Source: Candidatus Foliamicus numerosus (GTDB lineage Bacteria; Pseudomonadota; Gammaproteobacteria; Steroidobacterales; Foliamicaceae). Taken from it: a stretch of 64,000 nt of DNA. A program made the translations under genes and the position numbers. The stretch spans positions 124,001 to 188,000 of the forward strand of contig JAPYNE010000022.1 of assembly GCA_028285945.1 (NCBI GenBank), given 5' to 3'. This document shows positions 9,799-18,424 of the stretch, in pieces; the first letter of the stretch is position 1, and each line of letters opens with the position of its first letter. The notes below the pieces were generated by a model that saw nothing but the letters and a program-made list of their open reading frames with translations, ran no database searches and had not been told where the DNA came from.

Positions 9799-10105
9799 AA
9801 TATTCCAGCAATGGCTGAATCTGCCGGCCGGCGAGCTGCTATGGCTGGCGGTGGGCTTCGGAGGCCAGGCGATTTTCGCGTCGCGCTTCCTCTACCAGTG
9901 GATCGCCAGCGAACGCGTCGGCCGCAGCCATATACCGCGGGCCTTCTGGTACCTCAGCCTGGCCGGGGGCCTCACGCTGCTGAGTTACGCGATCCACCGC
10001 GGCGATCCGGTATTCATCCTCGGACAGGCGACCGGCGCCGTCATCTACATCCGCAACCTGGTCCTGCTGCACCGCCGCGGCCACGCCGAATCCCCGGCTC
10101 ATTGA
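9791..10105 (+). CDS. LAB_N (lipid A biosynthesis N-terminal) domain membrane protein
   Basis: A 104-residue membrane protein with three hydrophobic segments (about residues 15-33, 50-66 and 72-92) and the conserved stretch GQAIFASRFLYQWIASER, typical of the domain once seen at the N terminus of some lipid A disaccharide synthases. Stand-alone LAB_N proteins commonly sit between a DPM1-like GT2 gene and a GT39/ArnT-like gene, as here. A role in moving the lipid-linked sugar across the membrane has been proposed from such context but is not shown by this sequence. Overlaps the GT2 gene by 8 bp. Confidence 0.75.
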   Translation: MSEIFQQWLNLPAGELLWLAVGFGGQAIFASRFLYQWIASERVGRSHIPRAFWYLSLAGGLTLLSYAIHRGDPVFILGQATGAVIYIRNLVLLHRRGHAESPAH

Positions 10106-10135
10106 CACGTCCAAAAACAGGCCGTTTAGATCCCC

Positions 10136-10257
10136 GCCTCTTTGCGGGCTTCCCCCTCGCAGGAGTGTTGAAGCCAGGGATGGCGGAACCAAGCCAGCGT
10201 GCGCCAATGGCTTGGCGCGCGCAGCGTCTCCTGCGAGGGGGAAGCCCGCAAAGAAGC
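10136..10257 (-). repeat. Variable-arm palindromic element, copy 2 (long core)
   Basis: Arms 10136-10165 and 10228-10257 are 30-bp inverted repeats that pair except near the outer end. The arm starts GCCTCTTTGCGGGCTT and ends CTCGCAGGAG. The core (10166-10227) is 62 bp rather than 49. It keeps one hairpin of the family, GCCA[TCCC]TGGC, but the other is replaced by a longer one built on GCGCCAA...TTGGCGC. It belongs with the copy at 24559 as a long-core subtype. Confidence 0.85.
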
Positions 10258-10389
10258 TGCCGCAGCAGCATTGCCGAGAGGATTGCACCCCTCAAGCCCT
10301 TTGCTTGTATGTTGGAAGGGGGCCAGCAAAGGGCGGATGGAAGCGCCAGCATCGACGGCAGGAGACTTGGTTGCGCTGCACCCACCGAA

Positions 10390-10498
10390 GCCTGTTTGCG
10401 CGCTTTCCTCTCGCGGGAGTATCGAAGGCAGGGATGCCGAAGCAAGCTACAGGGATGTATTCATGCGTCTCCCGCGAGAGGAAAGCGCGCAAACAGGC
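10390..10498 (-). repeat. Variable-arm palindromic element, copy 3
   Basis: Perfect 30-bp arms at 10390-10419 and 10469-10498 (outer end GCCTGTTTGCGCGC, inner end CTCGCGGGAG) enclose a 49-bp core. On the minus strand the core begins ACGCATGAATACATCC and forms the hairpins TACA[TCCC]TGTA and GGCA[TCCC]TGCC. Compared with copy 1, both positions of each core stem have changed together while the loop TCC is kept. Confidence 0.9.
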
Positions 10499-10577
10499 GC
10501 CCCCGAAGCACCGGGATACACGCTCGAGGCCGGAAGGCTTGGTTGCGCTCTGAGCGCCAAGCCATTAGCGCGCATCT

Positions 10578-12254
10578 GTGAGGAAGAATGAGCTGTGGCT
10601 GGCGGGCGCGGCGCTGCTGACGCTGGCGGCGGGCTTGGGGCTGCGCGATCCTTGGGCACCGGATGAACCGCGCTACGCGCTAGTCGCCGCAGAGATGCTG
10701 CAATCAGGCGACTGGTCGGTCACCCGGCTGGGCGGCGTGATCTACGCGCAAAAGCCGCCGCTGTACTTCTGGCTGCTGGTCGCCGCCGAATGGCTCGGCG
10801 GCCTGCGCCCGGGCTTTCTCCTGCCCTCGCTCGCCGCCGGCGCTGGCAGCCTTGCGCTGGTGTGGGACCTAGCGCGAAGGCTGTGGTCCCGGAAAACGGC
10901 ATGGTGGGCGGCAGCCGGACTTCTCGCCTGCCTTCAGTTCACGATGCAGGCCCGCAGCGCCCAAATCGACGCGGTCCTGTGCTTTCTCACCACGCTCAGC
11001 CTTTACGGATTGCTGCGGCATCTGCTGCTCGGACCGGACTGGCGATGGTTCACCCTGGGGTTCCTGGCGGCCGGGCTTGGGGTCATGGCCAAGGGCGTCG
11101 GCTTCCTCCCGGCGCTCGTGCTGATTCCCTGGGCTCTGCTGCGGCGGGCCGGCTGGCGCCTGCCGGCGTTGAACGGCGGCGCGCGGTGGCTGCTGGGGCC
11201 GGCCGCGTTCTTCGCGCCGCTGGCGGCGTGGCTGACGCCGCTCATGCTGCGGGCCGCCAGCAATCCTGAAATCGCCAGCTACCTGGACAACCTGCTGTTT
11301 CGCCAGACCATTACCCGCTATGCCAACCCCTGGCACCACTTCCAGCCGTTCTGGTATTTCCTCGTGGAAGTGATTCCCTGGGCCTGGTTTCCTCTCATAC
11401 TGCTCTTTCCCTGGCTGGCATCCCGCTGGTTTAGCCGCTGGAAGGAGCGCGATCCGAGCCTGGTGCTGCTGCTGGGCTGGATCGCCCTGGTGCTTTTGTT
11501 CTTTTCCATCAGTCCCGCCAAACGCGGCGTCTATCTCCTGCCCGCAGCGCCGGCATTGGCGCTGCTCGCGGCGCCCCACCTGGAAGAACTCATGGCGCGC
11601 ATGGCATGCCTGCGGGCCATGCGCTGGAGCGCGGCCGTCCTGATGCTCGCCATTGCAGGCGCCTGCGCCTGGCTGTTTTGGAGCGCGCCTGAGCGTCTGG
11701 CGGAATTAACCGCCATCCATGAAACGGGAGCGGCGCCGATCTGGACGCTGTTATTCGGCGCGCTGGCGGGCGCCCTGATCGCTCTGTCACTCCCAACGAA
11801 GCGGGCGGCAGGCGGCTTTGCATTGCTGCTGTTTCTGGGTTGGCAGCTTTGGGGCTGGACGCTTCAGCCGCAAATCAACGATGCCCGGTCGGGCAGCCGA
11901 ATTGCCGCGCGAGCCCTTCAATCCATGCCTGAGAGCGGGCCGCTGGCGGTGGCGGACTGGCGCGCCCAGCAAATTCTCCACCTGGATCGGCCAGTCGTGC
12001 ATTTTCGGGCCCGCGGCGCCCGGCCTCCCGATGAAATCGGGCAGGCCGCCGCTTGGCTTGCTTCAGGCGGCGGACGCCGGCTGCTGATGCCGTCCGAACA
12101 CCTCGAGCCGTGCTTTCTGCCAAACGGCGGGCTGCCGCTGGGGCATGCGCATCGCCGCAACTGGATGCTGTTGTCAGCCGAACACTTGAGCGGTGCCTGT
12201 CTGGACAAGGCCGATCCCGCGCACCGAGTGCAGCTCCCGGCGCTACGCCCGTAG
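10578..12254 (+). CDS. ArnT-like glycosyltransferase (GT39/GT83 family)
   Basis: A 558-residue polytopic membrane protein. The first periplasmic loop holds the catalytic aspartate region LRDPWAPDEPRYA, followed by the GDWSVTRLGGVIYAQKPPLYFW motif (read in parts) that marks the ArnT/PMT superfamily. About a dozen hydrophobic segments follow, then a soluble C-terminal domain. ArnT-type enzymes transfer a sugar from undecaprenyl phosphate to lipid A or another envelope acceptor on the periplasmic side. With the GT2 and LAB_N genes just upstream this forms a complete lipid-sugar transfer module. The start is a GTG at 10578. The 3' end overlaps the convergent epimerase gene by 12 bp. Whether the sugar is aminoarabinose cannot be said; no other arn genes are nearby. 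Confidence 0.8.
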   Translation: MRKNELWLAGAALLTLAAGLGLRDPWAPDEPRYALVAAEMLQSGDWSVTRLGGVIYAQKPPLYFWLLVAAEWLGGLRPGFLLPSLAAGAGSLALVWDLARRLWSRKTAWWAAAGLLACLQFTMQARSAQIDAVLCFLTTLSLYGLLRHLLLGPDWRWFTLGFLAAGLGVMAKGVGFLPALVLIPWALLRRAGWRLPALNGGARWLLGPAAFFAPLAAWLTPLMLRAASNPEIASYLDNLLFRQTITRYANPWHHFQPFWYFLVEVIPWAWFPLILLFPWLASRWFSRWKERDPSLVLLLGWIALVLLFFSISPAKRGVYLLPAAPALALLAAPHLEELMARMACLRAMRWSAAVLMLAIAGACAWLFWSAPERLAELTAIHETGAAPIWTLLFGALAGALIALSLPTKRAAGGFALLLFLGWQLWGWTLQPQINDARSGSRIAARALQSMPESGPLAVADWRAQQILHLDRPVVHFRARGARPPDEIGQAAAWLASGGGRRLLMPSEHLEPCFLPNGGLPLGHAHRRNWMLLSAEHLSGACLDKADPAHRVQLPALRP

Positions 12255-13253
12255 CTCCGGTTCCCGCACGGCTTGTTGGGAGTATTCCCTGAACCAGCGC
12301 GCAAACTCGCGCAGGCCCTGTTTCAGACCGACTCGCGCCTCAAAGCCGAAATCCCGGCGCATAGCCGATGTGTCGGGCAGCGTTGCCCGCATCTCGCCGG
12401 CGGGCTCCGGCTGAAACTCGATCTCGCAGCCGCATTGCATTTCTCCGGCGAGAATGCGGATGAATTCCAGCAATTCCGCATCCTGATCAGAACCAATGTT
12501 GTAAAGCGCGGCCGGGGGGCGCCCGGCAGGCGCCCCGCGCTCCAGTATGGCCAGCGTTGCCTTCACGGCATCGTCGATATAGGTGAACGCCCGCCTCTGG
12601 CGACCGTCGCCGAACACCTTCAACGGCCGACCGGCAAGCAGGTCGTCGGCAAAGGTCATCGCCGCCATGTCCGGCCGCCCCCAGGGGCCGTACACCGTGA
12701 AGTAGCGCATCCCGGTGCTGGGAAGGCCGTGAATGCGCGCATAGGCATAGGCCAGCAGCTCGCCCGCGCGCTTGGTGGCGGCATAAACGCTCCTCGGACG
12801 GTCGGCGGCGTCCTTTTCGGCAAAAGGCATCTGTTCCGTGTCGCCGTAAACCGACGAGGAAGAGGCGTAGAGCAGATGCTGCACGCCATGGCGCGCGCAG
12901 CACTCCAGCAGCACGGTCAGCCCGGCGATATTGCTCGATAGGTACTGCCCGGGCGCCTCGATTGAATAGCGCACGCCGGCCTGTGCGGCGAGATGCACAA
13001 CCCGCCGGAATTCATGCGCTCCGAACAGCGCCTGCATCCCCGGCTCGTCCGTGAGGTCCAGCCGATGAAACGCAAACTTTTCATGCTCCCGCAAGCGGGC
13101 AAGACGGGCGTGTTTCAGCGCCGGATCGTAATACGCATTCAGGTTGTCCAGCCCGACAATCCCGCGACCGTCCGACAGCAGCGCCGCAGCCATCGCGTGG
13201 CCGATAAAACCGGCCACTCCCGTAATCAGAATCGGCGTTTCGGAGCTCTGCAA
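12243..13253 (-). CDS. NAD-dependent UDP-sugar epimerase (UDP-glucuronate 4-epimerase-like)
   Basis: A 336-residue extended short-chain dehydrogenase. It has the NAD motif TGVAGFIG near residues 10-17, an SSSSVYGD segment, and the catalytic YAATK (YxxxK) pair. The early stretch GLDNLNAYYDPALKHARL is typical of UDP-glucuronate 4-epimerases (CapI/LpsL group), which interconvert UDP-glucuronate and UDP-galacturonate for surface polysaccharides. It lies convergent to the ArnT-like gene, so a link to the same envelope modification is plausible but not proven. Other 4-epimerase activities remain possible. Confidence 0.75.
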   Translation of the reverse strand: MQSSETPILITGVAGFIGHAMAAALLSDGRGIVGLDNLNAYYDPALKHARLARLREHEKFAFHRLDLTDEPGMQALFGAHEFRRVVHLAAQAGVRYSIEAPGQYLSSNIAGLTVLLECCARHGVQHLLYASSSSVYGDTEQMPFAEKDAADRPRSVYAATKRAGELLAYAYARIHGLPSTGMRYFTVYGPWGRPDMAAMTFADDLLAGRPLKVFGDGRQRRAFTYIDDAVKATLAILERGAPAGRPPAALYNIGSDQDAELLEFIRILAGEMQCGCEIEFQPEPAGEMRATLPDTSAMRRDFGFEARVGLKQGLREFARWFREYSQQAVREPELRA

Positions 13254-13369
13254 TGGCTATTGAACGGAGGGGCTTTCCCTTGTTCCCGTTTCCTGTTGGC
13301 GATTCTGTGCGATGGCATTGAAAAAGACAATGCGCAATAGGTCCCGTGCTCCCGTGATAAGGTCGGCCA

Positions 13370-13894
13370 ATGCCCCGGTCCGGCAACAGGCGCTTGTTCT
13401 TCGCGCTATGGCCCGAAGATGGCCTTCGCGCCCGCGTCGTTCACGCCACCCGGGCCGAAGTGAGGGGCACGGGCGGCAAGCCCACGCCGCCCGAAAATCT
13501 GCACATGACGCTGAATTTCCTAGGCCCGACTCCGCAAGCACTGATTCATTCCCTGATCGAGCGGGTATCAACTTTGCCGCTGGCGCCGTTCGAGTTAACG
13601 CTGGAGCACTACGGCTACTGGCAGCGTGCTGGAACCTTGTGGCTGGGTCCGAATGAAATCCCGCGCCCGCTGGCGGAGCTGGCCGGCGCTATCGGCCGGA
13701 TCTCGCACGAGCTGGGACTGCCCCGAAACCGGCGCGCATTCATCCCGCACATGACCCTGGCGCGCAAGGTCGGCCGCCTCGCTCCGAAAGAGCCGCCTCG
13801 TCCGATACGCTGGCCCGTCAACGAGTTCGTGCTGGCGGAGTCAGTGCTTGGCGGGCGCCACTCCCGCTACACCATCCTCGAACACTTCGACTGA
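13370..13894 (+). CDS. thpR: RNA 2',3'-cyclic phosphodiesterase (2H family)
   Basis: The 174-residue product has the two HxTx motifs of the 2H phosphoesterases, HMTLNFLG in the first half and HMTLARK in the second, and begins RRLFFALWPED as ThpR/LigT proteins do. The family hydrolyses 2',3'-cyclic phosphates on RNA ends. It stands alone, divergent from the epimerase gene, and marks the core-genome side of the island that begins at 13921. Confidence 0.88.
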   Translation: MPRSGNRRLFFALWPEDGLRARVVHATRAEVRGTGGKPTPPENLHMTLNFLGPTPQALIHSLIERVSTLPLAPFELTLEHYGYWQRAGTLWLGPNEIPRPLAELAGAIGRISHELGLPRNRRAFIPHMTLARKVGRLAPKEPPRPIRWPVNEFVLAESVLGGRHSRYTILEHFD

Positions 13895-13920
13895 AATCCC
13901 CGGCCTCACGATAAGCCTTG

Positions 13921-13935
13921 GCGCCCCGGCCAGGA
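13921..13935 (+). repeat. Distal attachment-site repeat (copy of tRNA-Arg 3' end)
   Basis: These 15 bp, GCGCCCCGGCCAGGA, are identical to 18425-18439, the 3' end of the tRNA-Arg(CCT) gene plus one flanking base, in the same orientation. Four more bases of the tRNA (GAAC) match a little further in. The copy lies on the 3' side of the tRNA, where tyrosine integrases leave the displaced tRNA end. Confidence 0.8.
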
Positions 13936-14046
13936 CCAGAACGTGTAGAACAAGTGTTTGCTCTAAGCGGACGCACGGACATACTGCGCACGCCATTTAC
14001 CATTTGGATAGAATAATGTGACGATTTTCGCTACTTTATAACTGCC

Positions 14047-14847
14047 ATGTCTGAATCTATCTCACCGCGCGCGCATAACATCATCGTGGATATGGCCGCT
14101 CGCGGCCAGTACCACTTTACCTCGTCCGAGCTTCGTTCGGCGCTTGGCATCTCCGATGCGGCGGCGCGTCAGGCGCTGAGCCGATTAGCGGCCAAGGGAG
14201 AGATCGCAAGCCCCGCGCGCGGGTTTTACGTCATCGTGCCGCCGGAGTACCGACGGATCGGCTGCCTGCCGGCGGACCAGTTCGTCCCCGCGCTGATGGA
14301 GCGCCGCGGCATCCCCTACTACGTCGGCCTTCTTTCCGCCGCGCAGTATCACGGCGCTGCCCATCATCGCTTGCAGGAGTTCCAAGTCATCCTTGAGCGG
14401 AACCGGCCGGCGATCGCGTGCGGCTCGGTGAGGGTGGCCTTCGTTTCCCGTAAGAATCTCGCTGCGGTTCCGGTGGAGCGTTTCAATAATCCGCGCGGAA
14501 CGATCATGGTCTCCAGCGTGGAGGCAACGCTGATCGACCTCGTTGGCTACATGCATCGCGTCGGCGGCGTGGACCGAGTGGCGGGCGTGCTCTCGGAGCT
14601 CGGAGATGATATTGATCCAGGTCGCCTCGTCGAGGCCTCGAAGTCCGCGTCGATCCTCTGGGCGCAACGCTTGGGTTATCTCCTTGAGCATGTCGGAGCC
14701 GGAGGCAAGGCCGCGCTTCTCAAGGAGCATGTGGCGCGGCGAGCACGAAACTTCACCAAGCTATTGCCTAGTGACGATGTCGCAGGTTCGCCCAGATCCA
14801 ACGACTGGCGGCTATTCGCGAACACAAACATCGAGATCGAAGCATGA
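14047..14847 (+). CDS. abiEi: AbiEi-type antitoxin / transcriptional repressor
   Basis: A 266-residue protein with an N-terminal winged-helix domain (about residues 18-75: SSELRSALGISDAAARQALSRLAAKGEI, read in parts) and the C-terminal antitoxin domain of type IV toxin-antitoxin systems. The ending WRLFANTNIEIEA and the VSSVEATLIDLVGYMHRVGG segment fit AbiEi. AbiEi proteins bind the promoter of their own operon and counteract the AbiEii nucleotidyltransferase. Its stop overlaps the abiEii start by 4 bp. The 111 bp between the att repeat and the ATG are AT-rich and probably carry the autoregulated promoter (TATAAC near 14036 is a candidate -10). Confidence 0.88.
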   Translation: MSESISPRAHNIIVDMAARGQYHFTSSELRSALGISDAAARQALSRLAAKGEIASPARGFYVIVPPEYRRIGCLPADQFVPALMERRGIPYYVGLLSAAQYHGAAHHRLQEFQVILERNRPAIACGSVRVAFVSRKNLAAVPVERFNNPRGTIMVSSVEATLIDLVGYMHRVGGVDRVAGVLSELGDDIDPGRLVEASKSASILWAQRLGYLLEHVGAGGKAALLKEHVARRARNFTKLLPSDDVAGSPRSNDWRLFANTNIEIEA

Positions 14848-15557
14848 TCCCAAGAGATTACGTCAACGCATGGCGGGAGCGCGCGCCTTGGAACGAAGAT
14901 TTCCAAGTCGAGCAAGATCTGGTCATCAGCCGTGTGCTGGTGGAGATGTTCTCCGATCCGATTCTCGCAGAGGCGCTTGCCTTCCGCGGCGGGACGGCGC
15001 TCTACAAGCTCTACCTGACGCCGCCTGCCCGCTACTCGGAGGATATCGACCTGGTGCAGGTGGAACCCGGGCCTGCCGGCCCCTTGATGGACCGCTTGCG
15101 AGGCACCCTCGATCCCTGGCTGGGCCAAGCCCAGTGGAAACAGTCGCGAGGCCGCGTGACGTTCGGCTACCGTTTCTGGTCCGAGGATGTGCCGACTATG
15201 CGCCTGCGCTTGAAAGTCGAAATCAACACCCGCGAGCATTTTGCTGTGCTGGGCTTCACGAAACGAACGTTTTCCATCGACTCAAGATGGTACGCCGGCA
15301 CGGCCGATATCGCGACCTTCGAACTCGACGAATTGCTGGCAACGAAACTCAGGGCGCTCTATCAGCGCCGCAAGGGACGGGATCTGTTCGACCTGACCAT
15401 AGGGCTTGAAGACGAGCGAAGCCACGATGAAAGCATCGTGGCAGCGTTCCAGGAATACATGGCTCGCGCAAGGCTGGAGCAGCCAGCATTAGGCCAACTA
15501 AGGACAACCAGCGAGACGAAGAGTTGCCCGGTCAAAATCTCGGAGTTGGCCAACTGA
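14844..15557 (+). CDS. abiEii: AbiEii-type nucleotidyltransferase toxin
   Basis: A 237-residue member of the AbiEii/AbiGii family. Motif I, FRGGTALYKLY, and the catalytic SEDIDLV lie at about residues 48-75, as in DNA polymerase beta-like nucleotidyltransferases; KLRALYQRRKGRDLFD further on is also typical. These toxins block growth during phage infection by modifying tRNA or other targets and are neutralised by AbiEi. Start ATG at 14844, translationally coupled to abiEi. Its stop lies only 6 bp from the convergent methyltransferase stop. Confidence 0.88.
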   Translation: MIPRDYVNAWRERAPWNEDFQVEQDLVISRVLVEMFSDPILAEALAFRGGTALYKLYLTPPARYSEDIDLVQVEPGPAGPLMDRLRGTLDPWLGQAQWKQSRGRVTFGYRFWSEDVPTMRLRLKVEINTREHFAVLGFTKRTFSIDSRWYAGTADIATFELDELLATKLRALYQRRKGRDLFDLTIGLEDERSHDESIVAAFQEYMARARLEQPALGQLRTTSETKSCPVKISELAN

Positions 15558-15563
15558 TTCCAT

Positions 15564-17249
15564 TCAGGTTGGGCTTTGCCGCCTCGTTTGCCGCCGATTG
15601 CGGAGCCGCATCCATGCAGATCGAGCAAGGGCGGATTCTGCGGGCGAGTAGCCAAATCCCTTGTGCAGCATTACTCGATCACCGTGCTCAAGAGCCGCCA
15701 AAACATCTCCTGCTCGCAGTTTCCGGTCAATGTAGTCCAAGTCCAAGTCTCCCGCAAAGCCGTATGGAACCGGGATTCTCTCGGCTTCTCTGGGTTCCAG
15801 CTCCAAGACTCCGCCGCCGTAGCTTCTGCCCACGACTTCGGACCACGCAAAGGTCAGCGAGTTGACCATGGCGCCGCAGAGCCTTTCCACGGCAATATCC
15901 GAGGAGACACGCACGCGATGAATAGTATCCGTCGAAGTGGCCTCGGCGTGATTTGCGACAAGCAGCGGCGCGTTATGAATTTGGCGGAATAAGAAAGCAT
16001 CCGGCACGTAAACCGATGGCACGTCAAACCAGCGTTGCCGGATACGGCACTTGTAACCTTTGTGGACGCCTTGCTGCTCCCCGGCCTTGACATAACGCTC
16101 CAGTCCAATTGGAAAATCGTCGCGTTTCAAGCCACGCAGGCTCAACAGCTTCGATGGGTGTTTTCTGCCAAACTCACGAAAATCCGCATCAGTAAAGCGG
16201 ATCGACTTTAGCGCCGCTGTGCGCCCGACTACATTGACGGCATGTTTGTCAACCGCCAAGTCTTGGGCACGGTTATCAGCGATGACGAAAAAGCTGTTTC
16301 GCCCCGTGACGATTCCCACGTCAACCTCCGCATAATCGCCAAGACGCTTGATGTGGGCGGCATCCAGCGACTCGCGCAGCATTTGAAATTCGCCAACTTC
16401 AAGAAAGAGAGAGGTCCACTTCATTTCTTGATTGGCGTGACGCTCAGGAAGATGGGATATCGCTCGCGATAAGTCTTCAATGTTCGGCAGCTCTTGCCCG
16501 TTTCTAACTTCGAGCGTGCGCAATTGGCCCATCTTGCCTTGATCTCTATTGCGGCCGTCGGCCAGCAGCAGGAGCACTTCCTGCTGAATCTCAGGGAAAA
16601 CAAGTTCCCTAAACGCGATCACGAGCACTTCGTCAAAGAGCGCGGGCAGGCGATGCCGCAACTCTGCGGCGTATTGCACTTGAAGCAGTTCGGCTGGCAC
16701 CACCATAGCCAACCTCCCTCCTTGCTTCAGCAACTCGGCCGACAAGGCGACGAATGCTGCCCATGCATTGGCTAATCCATTCGGCCTATAGCCAAAAGCG
16801 TTCAACATGCTGAACGCTAGGGCGCGCTCACGCTTGTCGAAATACTGAAATCGCACAAACGGCGGATTTCCGATGACTGCATCAAATTTCTCCGCAGCCT
16901 TCAGGTCTTGAAAAAATCGAAAGAAACTCCCGCAACGCCAGTCGATGGTTGGGGCCTTGCTCAATGGCCTGTTTTGCGCTTTTTCCAGCTCTTCTCCGAC
17001 GATTTCAACGGCCGTAACCATGCCCGTTTCGCCCAAACGGGCTGCGGCGGAAACGACTATATTCCCGTCACCGCAACTTGGCTCCAGCACACAATCGTTG
17101 GGGTGGCGGATTGCCCATTTTGCAAGATAATCGGAGAGTTGCTGGGGGGTGTAATAGCCGCCCCTTAGCTTCCGCTCGCCGGGGTTTTTCTTATTGTTCT
17201 TGAACGGCTCGTTAGCAGAATCCATCCTTGGTGAAGCGACCGTATTCAT
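15564..17249 (-). CDS. Type II N6-adenine DNA methyltransferase
   Basis: A 561-residue methyltransferase of the gamma (Eco57I-like) order. An N-terminal GGYYTPQQLSDYLAKWA is followed by the SAM-binding motif LEPSCGDGNIVVSAA near residue 55 and the catalytic NPPFVRFQYF near residue 130. A long C-terminal region probably recognises the target. It methylates adenine within the recognition site and so protects host DNA from the neighbouring putative endonuclease. Its ATG overlaps the endonuclease stop by 4 bp (ATGA), so the two are cotranslated. Codon use is AT-richer than the core genes. Confidence 0.88.
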   Translation of the reverse strand: MNTVASPRMDSANEPFKNNKKNPGERKLRGGYYTPQQLSDYLAKWAIRHPNDCVLEPSCGDGNIVVSAAARLGETGMVTAVEIVGEELEKAQNRPLSKAPTIDWRCGSFFRFFQDLKAAEKFDAVIGNPPFVRFQYFDKRERALAFSMLNAFGYRPNGLANAWAAFVALSAELLKQGGRLAMVVPAELLQVQYAAELRHRLPALFDEVLVIAFRELVFPEIQQEVLLLLADGRNRDQGKMGQLRTLEVRNGQELPNIEDLSRAISHLPERHANQEMKWTSLFLEVGEFQMLRESLDAAHIKRLGDYAEVDVGIVTGRNSFFVIADNRAQDLAVDKHAVNVVGRTAALKSIRFTDADFREFGRKHPSKLLSLRGLKRDDFPIGLERYVKAGEQQGVHKGYKCRIRQRWFDVPSVYVPDAFLFRQIHNAPLLVANHAEATSTDTIHRVRVSSDIAVERLCGAMVNSLTFAWSEVVGRSYGGGVLELEPREAERIPVPYGFAGDLDLDYIDRKLRAGDVLAALEHGDRVMLHKGFGYSPAESALARSAWMRLRNRRQTRRQSPT

Positions 17250-17998
17250 GTCGTATGCGGCGGCAAGTGCTGGTAGCGATCAGCATAACTCACGTAGATT
17301 CGGTCGGGCATTGAGCCAAGGGAAACTACAGATGCAGAAGGTGGCGTCTCGCCGTCCAATTGGCCGGTATGGGGATCCCATATTACCAATGCGATCGCCT
17401 CTGCCAGGTGGTGCTGGTCCAATTCATCTTTCCTTGAGCCCAGACGCTCCAGCGTGGTCGTGATCGCGCGCCGTTGCCGTGCCGAGAGCGCATGAAACGC
17501 AACTGCGGGCAGAGCAATAATGAAAGCAACAATGCAGAACGGAAAACGAATATGCACAGTGGCGGCCTCCGAGGCCAAATCGTTAACCATGTTCTGCCAG
17601 TTTTTTCTGATGCTGGACTCGTCATTCAACGTCTTGCTGTCAAACACAATTCGGGGGCCATCCGGACGGTAGGCAGCGTCATAATTCTGCGGTCGAATTC
17701 CGCCAATGACTCGTGTTGTCCCTACTTCCACGCAATCCGGATGTGGTGGCGTAAGAGCGCCGTGGCGTGGTAGCACCACATCAATGCCGCCCAGCATTTG
17801 GGCCAATGCATTCCCGAATGCAAAATCAAAAACACGCCCGAATTCCATTCCTTGCTTCTTGTTGAAGCGCTCGGCATTCTTTTGCTGTGCATGGTCCTCG
17901 CCTGGCACGCCACCATTAACGCCAAGCCAGCGCTGCCCCCAATCAGCCATAGTGGCTGCAGGCAGTTTGAGGGGTGGCATTTGCTGGATTTCAGCCAA
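17246..17998 (-). CDS. Putative type II restriction endonuclease
   Basis: No family was recognised with certainty. The call rests on the position directly upstream of a type II methyltransferase, with a 4-bp overlap, and on a possible PD-(D/E)XK core: PDGPRIVFDSKTLN at about residues 111-124. The longest reading after the nearest stop starts at a TTG (17998) and gives 250 residues; an ATG at 17980 would remove six. Reading further upstream in the same frame, a single TGA (18004-18002) separates this ORF from an 18-residue stretch that starts with its own ATG at 18058. Either translation starts after the TGA, or the gene carries an N-terminal nonsense codon. Confidence 0.6.
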   Translation of the reverse strand: MAEIQQMPPLKLPAATMADWGQRWLGVNGGVPGEDHAQQKNAERFNKKQGMEFGRVFDFAFGNALAQMLGGIDVVLPRHGALTPPHPDCVEVGTTRVIGGIRPQNYDAAYRPDGPRIVFDSKTLNDESSIRKNWQNMVNDLASEAATVHIRFPFCIVAFIIALPAVAFHALSARQRRAITTTLERLGSRKDELDQHHLAEAIALVIWDPHTGQLDGETPPSASVVSLGSMPDRIYVSYADRYQHLPPHTT

Positions 17999-18424
17999 AC
18001 TTCAGTTCCCTGAAATCTCCGCAATATCGTTGCATTCAAGCTGTGACTGCTTGCTCATTCTTTCGGGGCCACCTCTTGCCACGGGGCAAATCATAACCTG
18101 CCGTATTGTTCTGAAAGCATGAAAATTGCCCGTGATTCATTAAATTTATGTAACACGCATATTACGTCGCCTTTGCGGACGAATAAGCCGATGGCCGTTC
18201 CGCTGAATCCAAGCCATGTCGAATGGGAAGGCAATCAGTGCCAGCACGGCATCCGTATCGCTGTTCGATGCCACTTCGCGAGCGAGTGCTGCCTCTGCGA
18301 TTTCTCTGCTTACGCCCTGTCAATGTCGTTTCCACAAGCCAGCCAATAAACGCCGCAGGCATTGGCATTGCTAGCTTTCAGGCTGTAGGCCGCAGAAACA
18401 TTGACGTTCCGGCTTTTGGAGGAA
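17999..18424. other. 426-bp stretch without a recognised gene at the tRNA end of the island
   Basis: Apart from the short in-frame upstream piece of the putative endonuclease (18058-18002), nothing coding is recognised. A possible -10 box on the minus strand (TATGAT at 18095-18090) lies upstream of that piece and could drive the restriction-modification genes. No integrase remnant could be identified by eye. Confidence 0.5.

Larger units (their letters stand above)
10106..10577. other. 472-bp gene-free stretch with two palindromic elements
   Basis: No gene is seen. It holds two copies of the variable-arm palindrome (10136-10257 and 10390-10498), separated by 132 bp of unrecognised sequence. 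Short related pieces flank them: CTTGGTTGCGCT occurs at both about 10369 and 10542. GCGCCAAGCCATTAGCGC near 10556-10573 is close to a hairpin in the core of the first element. The stretch separates the LAB_N gene from the ArnT-like gene, which are otherwise co-directional. Confidence 0.8.

Noticed and set aside
13818..14003. Small minus-strand frame across the att repeat
   Set aside because: No domain, and it overlaps the end of thpR and the attachment site; composition alone explains it.
18162..18368. 68-codon minus-strand frame near the tRNA as an integrase remnant
   Set aside because: The translation shows no integrase or transposase motif, and no supporting start signal.
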